Source: Nocardia huaxiensis (lineage in GTDB: Bacteria > Actinomycetota > Actinomycetes > Mycobacteriales > Mycobacteriaceae). Taken from it: a DNA stretch of 64,000 nucleotides. The notes beneath the pieces were generated by a model. That model was not told the origin of the DNA. It saw only the letters and a list, made by a program, of their open reading frames with translations, and made no database searches. The stretch spans positions 1,550,001 through 1,614,000 of the forward strand of contig NZ_CP059399.1 of the NCBI RefSeq assembly GCF_013744875.1. The letters run 5' to 3'. A program made the position numbers and the translations under genes. Of the stretch, positions 17,402-25,944 are shown in pieces. Position 1 is the stretch's first letter, and each line of letters opens with the position of its first letter.

Positions 17402-18163
17402 TCAGACGACCGGCGTCGGCTGGCAGCGCGGGCAGAAATAGATCCCGCGCTCCTCCTTCACGCCATCTCCCAGCATGCGCACCACAAGGTTGGTCCCGCA
17501 CCGCGGGCACGGCCGGTGCTGCTTGCCGTAAACCAGTGCCCGCCACGGTGGTTCGTGCGCCGCGCGAGTCAAAACACGCTGTGCCTCGTCCACCAGCCCC
17601 GGTAGATCCGCGATCCGGCCGACCGGTGTAGCAGGATGCACCCGCCGCAGAAAGCACACCTCGCTCCGGTAGATGTTCCCGATCCCCGCCAGCTTCGTCT
17701 GATCCAGCAACGCCACCCCGATGGGAATCGCCGGCTCCCGCTCCAGCCTGCGCACCGCCTCCTCGGCATCCCAGTCCGCCGCCAGCAGATCCGGGCCCAA
17801 CCGGTCGGTCACGGCGTGCTCGTCGCCCACGCGCAGCACCTCCACCGTTCCGAGCGAAAACCCCACGGCTTCAGCATCATCGGTCGCCAGGACGACCCGC
17901 GCCGTGAACCCCGGCTTGGTCCACCGTTGTCCGGGCGCATACACCCGCCACGACCCCTCCATCTTCAGATGCGTGTGGATGCTGACCTCGGCTGTCCGTA
18001 TGAACAGATGCTTTCCGTACGTCCCGACGCTCTCCACCCGCTGGCCCCGCAGATCGAGCGTGGCGTACCGGGGAACGCGGAAATCACTACGCGTCAGCGT
18101 CTTTCCCGCCAAGGCGGGACGCAGCCGCTTGGCAGTCAAGAAGACCGCGTCACCTTCGGGCAT
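17402..18163 (-). CDS. nei: Endonuclease VIII/Fpg-family DNA glycosylase
   Basis: 253 residues. Start set at ATG 18163 because the family requires Pro2-Glu3 (MPEGDAV), Pro2 being the Schiff-base nucleophile; the frame extends 20 codons further upstream but that part is not family-like. KHLFIRT carries the beta-loop lysine, LDQTKLAGIGNIY the helix-two-turn-helix, and CPRCG...CPRC the zinc finger. Removes oxidised pyrimidines and cleaves the abasic site. Adjacent to lhr on the same strand as in mycobacteria. Confidence 0.92.
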   Translation of the reverse strand: MPEGDAVFLTAKRLRPALAGKTLTRSDFRVPRYATLDLRGQRVESVGTYGKHLFIRTAEVSIHTHLKMEGSWRVYAPGQRWTKPGFTARVVLATDDAEAVGFSLGTVEVLRVGDEHAVTDRLGPDLLAADWDAEEAVRRLEREPAIPIGVALLDQTKLAGIGNIYRSEVCFLRRVHPATPVGRIADLPGLVDEAQRVLTRAAHEPPWRALVYGKQHRPCPRCGTNLVVRMLGDGVKEERGIYFCPRCQPTPVV

Positions 18164-18262
18164 GCCCGCCTCGCCCGCGACTCTGGTCCGGGGTCGGGCG
18201 CAGCGCCCTGTCGCCCGGGGCAATCGGCCGCAGCTCAGCGGGTGGCGGACCGGTTCGCCGCA

Positions 18263-21200
18263 TCACGGGCGGCTCCGTAGCCGGAAACCGCGCGGCGTGG
18301 GGGCGAAGCCTGCTTCGGTGAGGAATCCGGCGAAGGTGTTGCCGTGCACGGATTCTCCATTGACCCGGTCGATCACCAGGGAGTCGACTCGGCGGTCGTG
18401 CACCAGATCGGCCAGGGCGGCGGCCGCGGCGGTGCGCACGGCCGGATCCTCGGTGAAGGTGAGCAGGGTTTTGCCGCCGCGTTCGAGGTAGAGCGCCAGC
18501 TCACCGGCGACCAGCACGACCAGCGCGCCCGCTTTGCGGCCCGGTCGATGTCCGGCCCCGTCGGCGGCGGCCTTCGGCCAAGATAGTGCCGCGCCATAGG
18601 GATTCGCGGGGTCGCAGGCCGCGAGGGCCAGGGCGGTGCCGGTCGATTCGGGCTGCCCGGTGCGATCGGTGTCGAACGAGCGCAGGCGATCCACCACATC
18701 GGTGGTGGAGAACTGCGCTCCGCCCAGGGAATCCACGAAGTAACCGCGGCGGCAGCGGCCACGATCCTCGAATTCGGTGAGCACCCGGTACATGAGCGCG
18801 AATCCGCCGGGGACGCCTTCGCTCTGCACCGAGCCTCGCGTCAGCACGCCGTAGCGTTCCAGCAGGATGTCCGCCGTGGCGTGGGCGCGCAGGGTGTTGT
18901 CCACCACCCGCTCCGGCAACAGCGACCAGCGTCCGGCCACTTGCGGCGAACTCGTGCGCACGGGCATCCCCGCGCCGGGCAGATACATCCGGCCACGCGG
19001 GGCCCGGCGCGGCGTGCGGTGCGCGGTCGTCGTCCGGGTGGTCCCGGCCAGCAGTGCGCGCACCGGCGCGAAGGTATCGCCCGCCACATGCCCGGCCCAC
19101 ACCAACTCCCAGAGCGCGGAAACGACAGCCGCCTCGTCCTCGACCCCGGTCGATTCCGCGAGCTGCCGGAAGAAGTACGCCCCACCTGAACTCGGCACCA
19201 CCTGATACGCGGGAGCCGAGGCGGGCGGGCCGAGGCGGGAGCTGCCCGTGGCACCTATACCGGGAGCAGTCGTTCCGGACGGACCCGCGGTGCGAGATTT
19301 CGCCGCACGGGAATCGGTGGCCGGGGCGCCACTGTTCGCATCGCCGGATTCCAGGTCGGTGGGTCGCACGAGATCAGCCGGTGTGCCGGTGCGTGCGGAC
19401 CGCTGGTCACTCCCGGTCGGCCCCGTGCCGTTCGCACCCGAGTCGGCTGGATGCGGTTCTACCCCAGTGGTATTCGGACGGTGCGCGGGGCCGCCGATGA
19501 CGGTGGCCCCCATGGCCATGAGCAGGCTGATCTGGGTTTCGGTGAGGTCCAGGTCGGTTGGCGGCGGGAGGGTGAAGGGGGCTTGGTCGGTGGGGTGGAG
19601 GGCGATCCAGCCGTCCTTGGCGGTGATGGAGCCGTGGCCGGACCAGAGGACTTCGCCGGTGGCGAGGAGTTCGTCGAGCAGGGCGGGGGAGTAGTCGCGG
19701 ACCCGGGACGGGAGGATGAGGGATTCCCAGGCCGAAGCTGGGATGGGCACGCCCGCAAGCTGTTCCACCACCGCCGCCACGCCGTCGAGGCCGCGCAATT
19801 CGCGGGTGGCGACGTGCTGCCAGGCGGGCAGGAAGCGGCCGAGGGCGGCGGTGGAGACGGGCTCCACCTCCTTGCGGGCGGCGGCCAGGGAACGGCGGCG
19901 CAGGCGGCGCAGAACCTCGGTGTCGCACCATTCGGTGCCGGCTGAACCCGGCGTGAATTCGCCTTCCACCACCCGCTTTTCGAGGCTCAGACGGTGCAGG
20001 GCGGTGGCGGCCACCGCCGTGCCGAGGCCGAAGCGGTGCGCCACCTGGGTGAGGGTGAAAGGGCCGTGCGTGCGGGCGAAGCGGGCGACGAGATCGCCGA
20101 GGGGGTCGGCGACCGGTTCGATGAAGGCGGCGGGGACGCCGATGGGGAGGGGTACGCCCAGCGCGTCGCGCAGGCGGGCGGCATCCTCGATCGCCACCCA
20201 CCACTGCGAGCCCGCGAAGGAAACCTCCAGGGCGCGACGGGCTTTCACCAGCTCCTGGAACCAGGGACGCGGATCGTCGGTGCAGCGTTCGCGCGCTTCC
20301 TCGGCGGTGATCGGGCCGAGCAGGCGCAGCAGGTCGGCCAGCCCCTCCAGATCGCGGGCGTGCCGTTCCGGGGTGAGTCGCTGCAGTTCCCGCTCGGTCT
20401 GCTCGAGCACCTCCGCGTCCAGCAGCTCGCGCAGTTCCACCCGGCCGAGCAGTTCGGCCAGCAGGCTGGAATCCAACGACAGTGCGGCAGCACGACGTTC
20501 GGCGAGCGGACTGTCGCCCTCGTACATGAACGTGCCGATGTAGTCGAACAGCAGCGAATTCGCGAACGGCGACGGCGCGGGCGTCTCCACCTCCACCAGT
20601 CGCAGCTGCCGCCGCGCCACCCGGCCCAGCAGATCCCGCAGCGACGGCAGGTCGTACACGTCCTGCAGGCATTCCCGCACGGTCTCCAGCAGGATCGGAA
20701 AATCCGGGAACTTCCGTGCCACATCCAGCAATTGGGCCGCCCGCTGCCGCTGCTGCCACAGTGGCGCGCGTTTCCCCGGATCGCGCCGGGGCAGCAGCAG
20801 CGCCCGCGCCGCGCACTCCCGGAACCGCGACGCGAACAGCGCCGACCCGCCCACCTGCTCGGTCACCAGATCATCGATCTCGTCCGGCTCGAACACGAAC
20901 AACTCCGCCCCCGGCGGATCGTCCGTCGTATCCGGCAGCCGCACCACGATTCCGTCATCCGAAGGCGTAGGAGCCGCATCCACCCCGAACTGCTCCCGCA
21001 GCCGCGCCCCCACCGCCAGCGCCCACGGCGCATGCACCGGCATCCCGTACGGCGAATGCAACACCACCCGCCAGTCCCCGAGCTCATCCCGGAACCGCTC
21101 CACCAGCAGTGTCCGATCCGTCGGCAACTGCCCGGTCGCCTCCCGCTGCTCCTCCAGCAGCGCAACCAGATTCGCCGTCGCATTGGCATCCAGCCCGGCC

Positions 21201-23524
21201 GCATGTGCCACCCGATCCAAGTCGGAAACGGCCTGGCCGCTGTGCACAGAGCGACGTGCGCCGGCCTTGCCGAGTTTCGCGGTCTTGCCGCCCGCAGGTA
21301 CGTCGTTGTTCGTGGGAGGCTCCCCACCCTGGGCTCGGCCGCGCGTTGCCGCGTCGTCCTGCGATGTCGCCGCGCGGTCCGTCTCGCCGGAGTGGGCGGA
21401 GGGCAGTGCGCCGCGCTCGAGGGTCTGTTCCGCATCGCGGACGAATTCGTCCAGGGCAGCGCCCAAGTGGATGGGATCGAGTCGGTCCGAGCCTTTCGCG
21501 CCTGCCCGTGGGCGGGCACTGCTGTCCGAGGTCGCACGTGCGCCGCGCGGGAGCTGCTCCACGGCCTGACCCGCCACGCGGACGAATTCGCCCAGGGCAG
21601 CGCCCAATTCGGCGGGGCGGCCGAGGGAGTCGCCGTGCCAGAAGGGGAGGCGGCCGGGGAGGCCGAAGGCGGGGGTGACCAGGACTCGGTCGAAGGTGAT
21701 CTCTTCGATACGCCAGCTCGTCGCGCCGAGGGCGAAGACGTCGCCCACACGGGATTCGTAGACCATCTCCTCGTCGAGTTCGCCTACGCGGGAGGCTTTC
21801 TCGCCGACCATGAAGACCGGGAAGAGGCCGCGGTCGGGGATTGCGCCACCGGAGGTCACCGCCAGACGCTGGGCGCCGGGGCGGCCGGTGAGGGTGCCCG
21901 CGTCGCGATCCCAGACGATGCGGGGGCGCAGTTCGGCGAACTCGTCGGAGGGGTAGCGGCCGGACAGCAGGTCCAGCACCGACTCGTAGGCCGAACGGGG
22001 CAGGGCCGCATAGCTTCCCGTGCCGCGCACCGTCTCGAACCAGGCGTCGGCGTCGAGTGGTTCCAGCGCACAGGCGGCCACCGTCTGCTGGGCGAGAATA
22101 TCGAGGGGATGGGCGGGGACGGCGAGCTTCTCGATCTGCCCGGCCGTCATGCGGATGGACGAGACCGCGCAGTGGATGACGTCGGTGCGATGCTTGGGGA
22201 AGATGACGCCGCGCGAGATCTCACCGACCTGATGCCCGGCGCGCCCCACCCGCTGCAGACCGCTCGCCACCGAGGGCGGCGCCTCCACCTGCACCACCAA
22301 TTCGACTGCACCCATGTCGATCCCGAGCTCCAGGCTGCTGGTGGCCACCACACAGCGCAACCGCCCGCTCTTGAGATCGTCCTCGATGATCGCGCGCTGC
22401 TCCTTGCTCACCGACCCGTGGTGAGCGCGCGCCAAAAGCGTTGTCGCCCCGTGGATCACCTCGGTGGACGCGCCCAGTTGCGCGGGCGGCTTGTGCTCGG
22501 TCGCCACCGCCTCGCCGATGCGTGCCGCGTACGCCTCGTTCAACCGCGCCGTGAGCCGCTCCGACAGCCGCCGCGAATTCGCGAACACGATCGAGGACCG
22601 ATGCTCCAGCACCAGATCCACGATCGCCTCGTCCACATGCGGCCAGATCGAGCCGGGCTGATCCGAATCCTCGCCGCCCGCATCGGGTTCGGTCATATCC
22701 GCGACCGGCACCCGCACCGACAGATCGAACGTCTTGGGGGCGGGCGGCGCGACGATCGTGATGGGCGCGCTACCCACCAGGAACCGCCCGACCTCCTCCG
22801 GCGGCCGCACCGTCGCCGACAAACCGATCCGCTGAACGGGCCGCTCCGTCAACGTATCCAGACGCGCCAGCGAAAGTGCCAGGTGTGCCCCCCGTTTCGA
22901 CCCGGCGATAGCGTGCACCTCGTCCACGATCACCGTGTGCACACCGCTGAGCGTCTCCCGCGCCGCCGAGGTGAGCATGAGGAACAGCGATTCCGGCGTG
23001 GTGATCAGAATGTCCGGCGGCGTGCGCTGCATACTCCGCCGATCCGCCGCACTGGTATCGCCCGAACGCACGCCCACCCGGATTTCCGGCGCGTCCAGCC
23101 CCAGCCGCTTGGCCGTCTGCGTCACCCCCACCAGCGGTGCTCGCAGATTCCGCTCCACATCCACCGCCAGCGCCTTCAGCGGCGAGATATACAGCACCGA
23201 GGTCTTACGTGCCGTGCCACCGGCTCCCCGGCGGCTCTCGGCTGCCTCGCCCCCGAGCTCCGGGGCACGCTGTGCGGCATCCCCGCTGGAAGGCCGGGTG
23301 GCTCGGCCCCTGGAACTCGGCGCGGCCACCGCCTCCGGTTCGCGCGTGGCCAATTGATCGATCGCCCACAGGAAGGCCGACAGCGTCTTGCCCGACCCGG
23401 TCGGCGCGATGACCAGCGTGTGCTCACCCGCCGCAATGGCATTCCACGCCCCGAGCTGGGCGGCCGTGGGCGCGGGGAACGCGCCTTCGAACCACTGCCG
23501 AGTCGCGGGGGAGAACCGATCCAT
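18263..23524 (-). CDS. lhr: Large helicase-related protein Lhr, with extra insertions
   Basis: 1753 residues from ATG 23524. SF2 DNA helicase: Walker A APTGSGKT (about residue 40), Walker B DEVH, SATV motif, VATSSLELGID and QRVGRAG, followed by the winged-helix and C-terminal domains specific to Lhr. Acts as an ATP-dependent 3'-5' DNA translocase and RNA:DNA unwinder in repair. Mycobacterial Lhr is about 1510 residues as I recall; here extra low-complexity segments sit between Walker A and motif Ia (about 40 residues), around 23000-21000 codon positions 650-790 (about 130 residues, with an internal duplication) and around residue 1320-1410 (Pro/Thr/Gly-rich). The core motifs are intact. Confidence 0.93.
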   Translation of the reverse strand: MDRFSPATRQWFEGAFPAPTAAQLGAWNAIAAGEHTLVIAPTGSGKTLSAFLWAIDQLATREPEAVAAPSSRGRATRPSSGDAAQRAPELGGEAAESRRGAGGTARKTSVLYISPLKALAVDVERNLRAPLVGVTQTAKRLGLDAPEIRVGVRSGDTSAADRRSMQRTPPDILITTPESLFLMLTSAARETLSGVHTVIVDEVHAIAGSKRGAHLALSLARLDTLTERPVQRIGLSATVRPPEEVGRFLVGSAPITIVAPPAPKTFDLSVRVPVADMTEPDAGGEDSDQPGSIWPHVDEAIVDLVLEHRSSIVFANSRRLSERLTARLNEAYAARIGEAVATEHKPPAQLGASTEVIHGATTLLARAHHGSVSKEQRAIIEDDLKSGRLRCVVATSSLELGIDMGAVELVVQVEAPPSVASGLQRVGRAGHQVGEISRGVIFPKHRTDVIHCAVSSIRMTAGQIEKLAVPAHPLDILAQQTVAACALEPLDADAWFETVRGTGSYAALPRSAYESVLDLLSGRYPSDEFAELRPRIVWDRDAGTLTGRPGAQRLAVTSGGAIPDRGLFPVFMVGEKASRVGELDEEMVYESRVGDVFALGATSWRIEEITFDRVLVTPAFGLPGRLPFWHGDSLGRPAELGAALGEFVRVAGQAVEQLPRGARATSDSSARPRAGAKGSDRLDPIHLGAALDEFVRDAEQTLERGALPSAHSGETDRAATSQDDAATRGRAQGGEPPTNNDVPAGGKTAKLGKAGARRSVHSGQAVSDLDRVAHAAGLDANATANLVALLEEQREATGQLPTDRTLLVERFRDELGDWRVVLHSPYGMPVHAPWALAVGARLREQFGVDAAPTPSDDGIVVRLPDTTDDPPGAELFVFEPDEIDDLVTEQVGGSALFASRFRECAARALLLPRRDPGKRAPLWQQRQRAAQLLDVARKFPDFPILLETVRECLQDVYDLPSLRDLLGRVARRQLRLVEVETPAPSPFANSLLFDYIGTFMYEGDSPLAERRAAALSLDSSLLAELLGRVELRELLDAEVLEQTERELQRLTPERHARDLEGLADLLRLLGPITAEEARERCTDDPRPWFQELVKARRALEVSFAGSQWWVAIEDAARLRDALGVPLPIGVPAAFIEPVADPLGDLVARFARTHGPFTLTQVAHRFGLGTAVAATALHRLSLEKRVVEGEFTPGSAGTEWCDTEVLRRLRRRSLAAARKEVEPVSTAALGRFLPAWQHVATRELRGLDGVAAVVEQLAGVPIPASAWESLILPSRVRDYSPALLDELLATGEVLWSGHGSITAKDGWIALHPTDQAPFTLPPPTDLDLTETQISLLMAMGATVIGGPAHRPNTTGVEPHPADSGANGTGPTGSDQRSARTGTPADLVRPTDLESGDANSGAPATDSRAAKSRTAGPSGTTAPGIGATGSSRLGPPASAPAYQVVPSSGGAYFFRQLAESTGVEDEAAVVSALWELVWAGHVAGDTFAPVRALLAGTTRTTTAHRTPRRAPRGRMYLPGAGMPVRTSSPQVAGRWSLLPERVVDNTLRAHATADILLERYGVLTRGSVQSEGVPGGFALMYRVLTEFEDRGRCRRGYFVDSLGGAQFSTTDVVDRLRSFDTDRTGQPESTGTALALAACDPANPYGAALSWPKAAADGAGHRPGRKAGALVVLVAGELALYLERGGKTLLTFTEDPAVRTAAAAALADLVHDRRVDSLVIDRVNGESVHGNTFAGFLTEAGFAPTPRGFRLRSRP
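21436..21607. repeat. 141-bp in-frame direct duplication inside lhr
   Basis: CGCGGACGAATTCG plus about 18 following bases occurs at 21436-21467 and again at 21577-21608, almost identical, with further similarity upstream of each copy. The 141-bp period is 47 codons, so the protein carries LGAALGEFVR and LGAALDEFVR repeats. Confidence 0.75.
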
Positions 23525-23686
23525 GGCCCCAGTGTGCACCGCGGCACCGACACGTCAGGGCCGCACCGCGCTGGTCCGCCGGTCGGCGCGCGGTCGCAGG
23601 CCACGGCCGCTGCGCCGGCCTGCCGGTGTCCGATTCCACCCTGAGCGAAGCACGGGCAATCGAAGTACGGCCTTGGCGGCCACGCG

Positions 23687-23692
23687 TACGCT
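23687..23692 (+). promoter_or_regulatory. -10 box of the histidine phosphatase gene (leaderless)
   Basis: TACGCT, 7 nt before GTG 23700; no Shine-Dalgarno is visible. Confidence 0.5.
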
Positions 23693-23699
23693 TCGAACC

Positions 23700-24245
23700 G
23701 TGCAGAAGGTGCTCCGACTCGACTTGGTCAGTCACGGTATGACCGAGGCGATGCGCAAAGCACGATTCCCGGTGGACGAGCCGCTGACCGAGGCGGGCCG
23801 CCGCGCCGTCTCCGCATGCGGCCGGTTGCAGGCCGCCCGCGTGCTCACCGCCCCCGAACGCCGCACCGTCGAAACCGCCGCGCTCATGGGTCTGATGGGC
23901 GACGAGGACGACCGACTACGCGATCTCGACGCCGGCGCCTGGCGCGGCGGCGAGCTCATGTCGGTGCCGAAGGAGGACCTGTACCAGTGGCTCACCGACC
24001 CGTCCTATCGCGGCCACGGCGGTGAATCGGTGACGGATGTGCTCGAGCGCACCGGCGAATGGCTGGCCGATATCGCGGTGGAGGGTGAGCCGACGATCGC
24101 CATCACCCACCCGGCGGTGATCCGTGCCGCGCTGCTGGTCACCCTGGACGCACCCGCGAAGTCGTTCTGGCGCATCGACGTTCCACCGGTGAGCGTCACC
24201 CGCCTGCACTATCGCGGCGAATGGACCCTCCACTTCCGGGCTTGA
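23700..24245 (+). CDS. Histidine phosphatase (phosphoglycerate mutase-like) family protein
   Basis: 181 residues. The active-site region reads LDLVSHGMTEAMR: the catalytic His12 is present but the preceding Arg of the usual RHG signature is Ser11. Other family features remain: LTEAGRRAV, the ERRTVETAALM segment, a Glu/Asp-rich LRDLDAGAW, and the second His in AITHPAVIRAALL. Divergent from lhr, 175 nt away. Function unknown; loss of the Arg may alter phosphate binding or mark a distinct subfamily. Confidence 0.8.
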   Translation: MQKVLRLDLVSHGMTEAMRKARFPVDEPLTEAGRRAVSACGRLQAARVLTAPERRTVETAALMGLMGDEDDRLRDLDAGAWRGGELMSVPKEDLYQWLTDPSYRGHGGESVTDVLERTGEWLADIAVEGEPTIAITHPAVIRAALLVTLDAPAKSFWRIDVPPVSVTRLHYRGEWTLHFRA

Positions 24246-24250
24246 TATTC

Positions 24251-24309
24251 CCCAGGGGCTCCGCCCCCGGACCCCCGGAATCGGGGGCGCTGCCCCCGGC
24301 CCCCGTTAC
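24251..24309. repeat. 59-bp GC-rich dispersed repeat, copy 2
   Basis: Exact reverse complement of 3058-3116. Its edge provides the TAA stop (24306-24308, minus strand) of the TetR gene, so it lies at the convergent 3' ends of two genes. Confidence 0.8.
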
Positions 24310-24908
24310 TGGGTGGGGTGCTGTGCGGGCGTGATCAACACTCGCACGGCATCGGTGATGAGGCGGGCCGGCAGGCTCGGATCGAGGGCACGCTGTATGC
24401 CCAGTCCCAGTCCGAGGCTCAGCACCGAGGTGGCGGCGTCCTCAGTCGACATGGGCAGTTCGATGCCGAGTGAGTCAGCCAGCGATTGCAGTTGCGCGGC
24501 GACCGTGCCGCGCATCAGCGACAGGTTCGATACCAGGGCCGCCTCCAGGATCGGATCGTCGCGGGCTACAGTCGCGAATTCGAGTTCGAGCCTGGTCCAT
24601 CCGACATCGCCGAGGGTGCGTTCGGCCCAGCCCTGGAATCGTTCCAGGCGTTGCTCGAGGCTGCCCTCCTCGATCAGCTCGCTGACCTCACCGAACTTTG
24701 TTTCGTGGATGAGCCCCAGCACCTCCAGGCACAGCTCGGATTTGGTCTTGAAGTTGGAGTAGACCGCGCCCTTGGAGTACCCCGCCTCTTCGGCGACGCG
24801 TTCCAGGCTGGTCTTGGCGTAGCCGTCGGTCAGGAACAGATCGCGCGCCGTGGCGAGCAGATCCGCGCGCGTGCGGGCCTGGCTTTCGGACCGGGTGAGT
24901 CGTGCCAT
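24306..24908 (-). CDS. TetR-family transcriptional regulator
   Basis: 200 residues, start ATG 24908. N-terminal helix-turn-helix: RTRADLLATARDLFLTDGYAKTS, VAEEAGYSKGAVYSNFKTKSEL. The remaining 140 residues are a helical ligand-binding domain. Divergent from the patatin/SDR pair with a 70-bp gap that contains one clear dyad lying between the two -10 boxes, so it very likely represses itself and the pair. Position corresponds to the TetR gene near lhr in mycobacteria. Confidence 0.9.
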   Translation of the reverse strand: MARLTRSESQARTRADLLATARDLFLTDGYAKTSLERVAEEAGYSKGAVYSNFKTKSELCLEVLGLIHETKFGEVSELIEEGSLEQRLERFQGWAERTLGDVGWTRLELEFATVARDDPILEAALVSNLSLMRGTVAAQLQSLADSLGIELPMSTEDAATSVLSLGLGLGIQRALDPSLPARLITDAVRVLITPAQHPTQ

Positions 24909-24915
24909 GCGCCGA

Positions 24916-24921
24916 ATTCTA
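24916..24921 (-). promoter_or_regulatory. -10 box of the TetR gene (leaderless)
   Basis: TAGAAT on the minus strand, 7 nt before ATG 24908. Confidence 0.5.
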
Positions 24922-24930
24922 TGCGAAAAC

Positions 24931-24963
24931 CGGTTTCGGGATACCGCCAGTATCCGAAAACTG
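24931..24963 (+). promoter_or_regulatory. Probable TetR operator
   Basis: Arms CGGTTTCGGGATAC (24931-24944) and GTATCCGAAAACTG (24950-24963), 5-bp spacer, 11 of 14 positions complementary. It covers the -35 regions of both divergent genes. Confidence 0.65.
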
Positions 24964-24964
24964 T

Positions 24965-24970
24965 TAGTGT
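24965..24970 (+). promoter_or_regulatory. -10 box of the patatin gene
   Basis: TAGTGT, 8 nt before ATG 24979, directly next to the dyad operator. Confidence 0.45.
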
Positions 24971-24978
24971 TCGAGACT

Positions 24979-25944
24979 ATGAGTAACAGGAACGGGTCAC
25001 AGCGACGTGGCCTGGCCATCGGATGCGGCGGCACGGTCGGCATGGCGTGGATCGTCGCGGCGCTGGCCTCGGTGCGCGACGTATTGGACTGGGATCCCCG
25101 CGAAGCCGACGTCATGATCGGCACCTCCGCCGGCGCCGAGGCGCTCACCATGCTCGGCAGCGGCATCGGCGTGGACGAGCTGGTCGCCATGCAGAACGGG
25201 ACCTCCACCAACCCGATCCTCACCGCCCACATGCGCAGCGAACCCGGGCGCATCCCGCCGCTGCCCAAGCCGCGCCTGCGGTCCGGCGCGCTGGGCCGCT
25301 CCGCACGGGAACTACTTGCCCGGCCCGGCAACGGCCACGCCCTGCTCACCGCGGGCAGCGGCCTGCTGCCGCAGGGCGGCGGCGACCCGGCCTGGTTGCA
25401 GCGCCTGGCCGACCGGCTGAATCCGGGCCGCAGCTGGGTCGAGCATCCGGCCACCTGGCTGGTGGCCATGGACGACGCCACCGGCGAACGCGTCGCCTTC
25501 GGTTCGCCGTCCGCGCCGGACGCGAGTCTCGGTGCGGCACTGCGGGCTTCGTGGGCCGTCCCCGGCTGGCTCCCGGCCGTGCCGATCGCGGGCCGCACCT
25601 TCATCGACGGCGGCGCGGCCTCCACCGCGTCGGTCGACCTGCTCATCCCGGCCGATCTCGACGAGGTCGTGGTGATCGCCCCGATGGCCTCCACCGGCCG
25701 CATCCCCGCCGCCAGTGCGGGCCACTTCCTGGAACGTCAGCTGCGCAATCGCATGAGCGAGAAGCTGGACGCCGAGATCGCGCTGATCCGCGCGGCGGGC
25801 ACCAAGGTGCTCCGAATCGACGCCACCGCAGCGGATCTCGCGGTCATGGGCCCCAATTTCATGGACGGCCGCCGCCGTCTCGCCACCTTCGAGCACAGCC
25901 TGAAGAGCACCCGCCGGGCGCTGGAACAAGGGAGTTTCGCATGA
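24979..25944 (+). CDS. Patatin-like phospholipase/acyl hydrolase
   Basis: 321 residues. Oxyanion-type glycine loop GLAIGCGGTVGMAW, nucleophile elbow GTSAG (Ser50) and the catalytic aspartate in DGGAAS (Asp210): the complete Ser-Asp dyad of bacterial patatins. No signal peptide, so probably cytosolic or peripheral. The stop overlaps the start of the SDR gene (ATGA), indicating one operon under the divergent TetR regulator. The likely role is release of fatty acids from membrane or storage lipids. Confidence 0.88.
   Translation: MSNRNGSQRRGLAIGCGGTVGMAWIVAALASVRDVLDWDPREADVMIGTSAGAEALTMLGSGIGVDELVAMQNGTSTNPILTAHMRSEPGRIPPLPKPRLRSGALGRSARELLARPGNGHALLTAGSGLLPQGGGDPAWLQRLADRLNPGRSWVEHPATWLVAMDDATGERVAFGSPSAPDASLGAALRASWAVPGWLPAVPIAGRTFIDGGAASTASVDLLIPADLDEVVVIAPMASTGRIPAASAGHFLERQLRNRMSEKLDAEIALIRAAGTKVLRIDATAADLAVMGPNFMDGRRRLATFEHSLKSTRRALEQGSFA

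Noticed and set aside
19994..23644. 1216-codon open frame on the plus strand opposite lhr
   Set aside because: High-GC antisense shadow: Arg/His/Gly-rich product without domains, exactly antiparallel to the conserved helicase.
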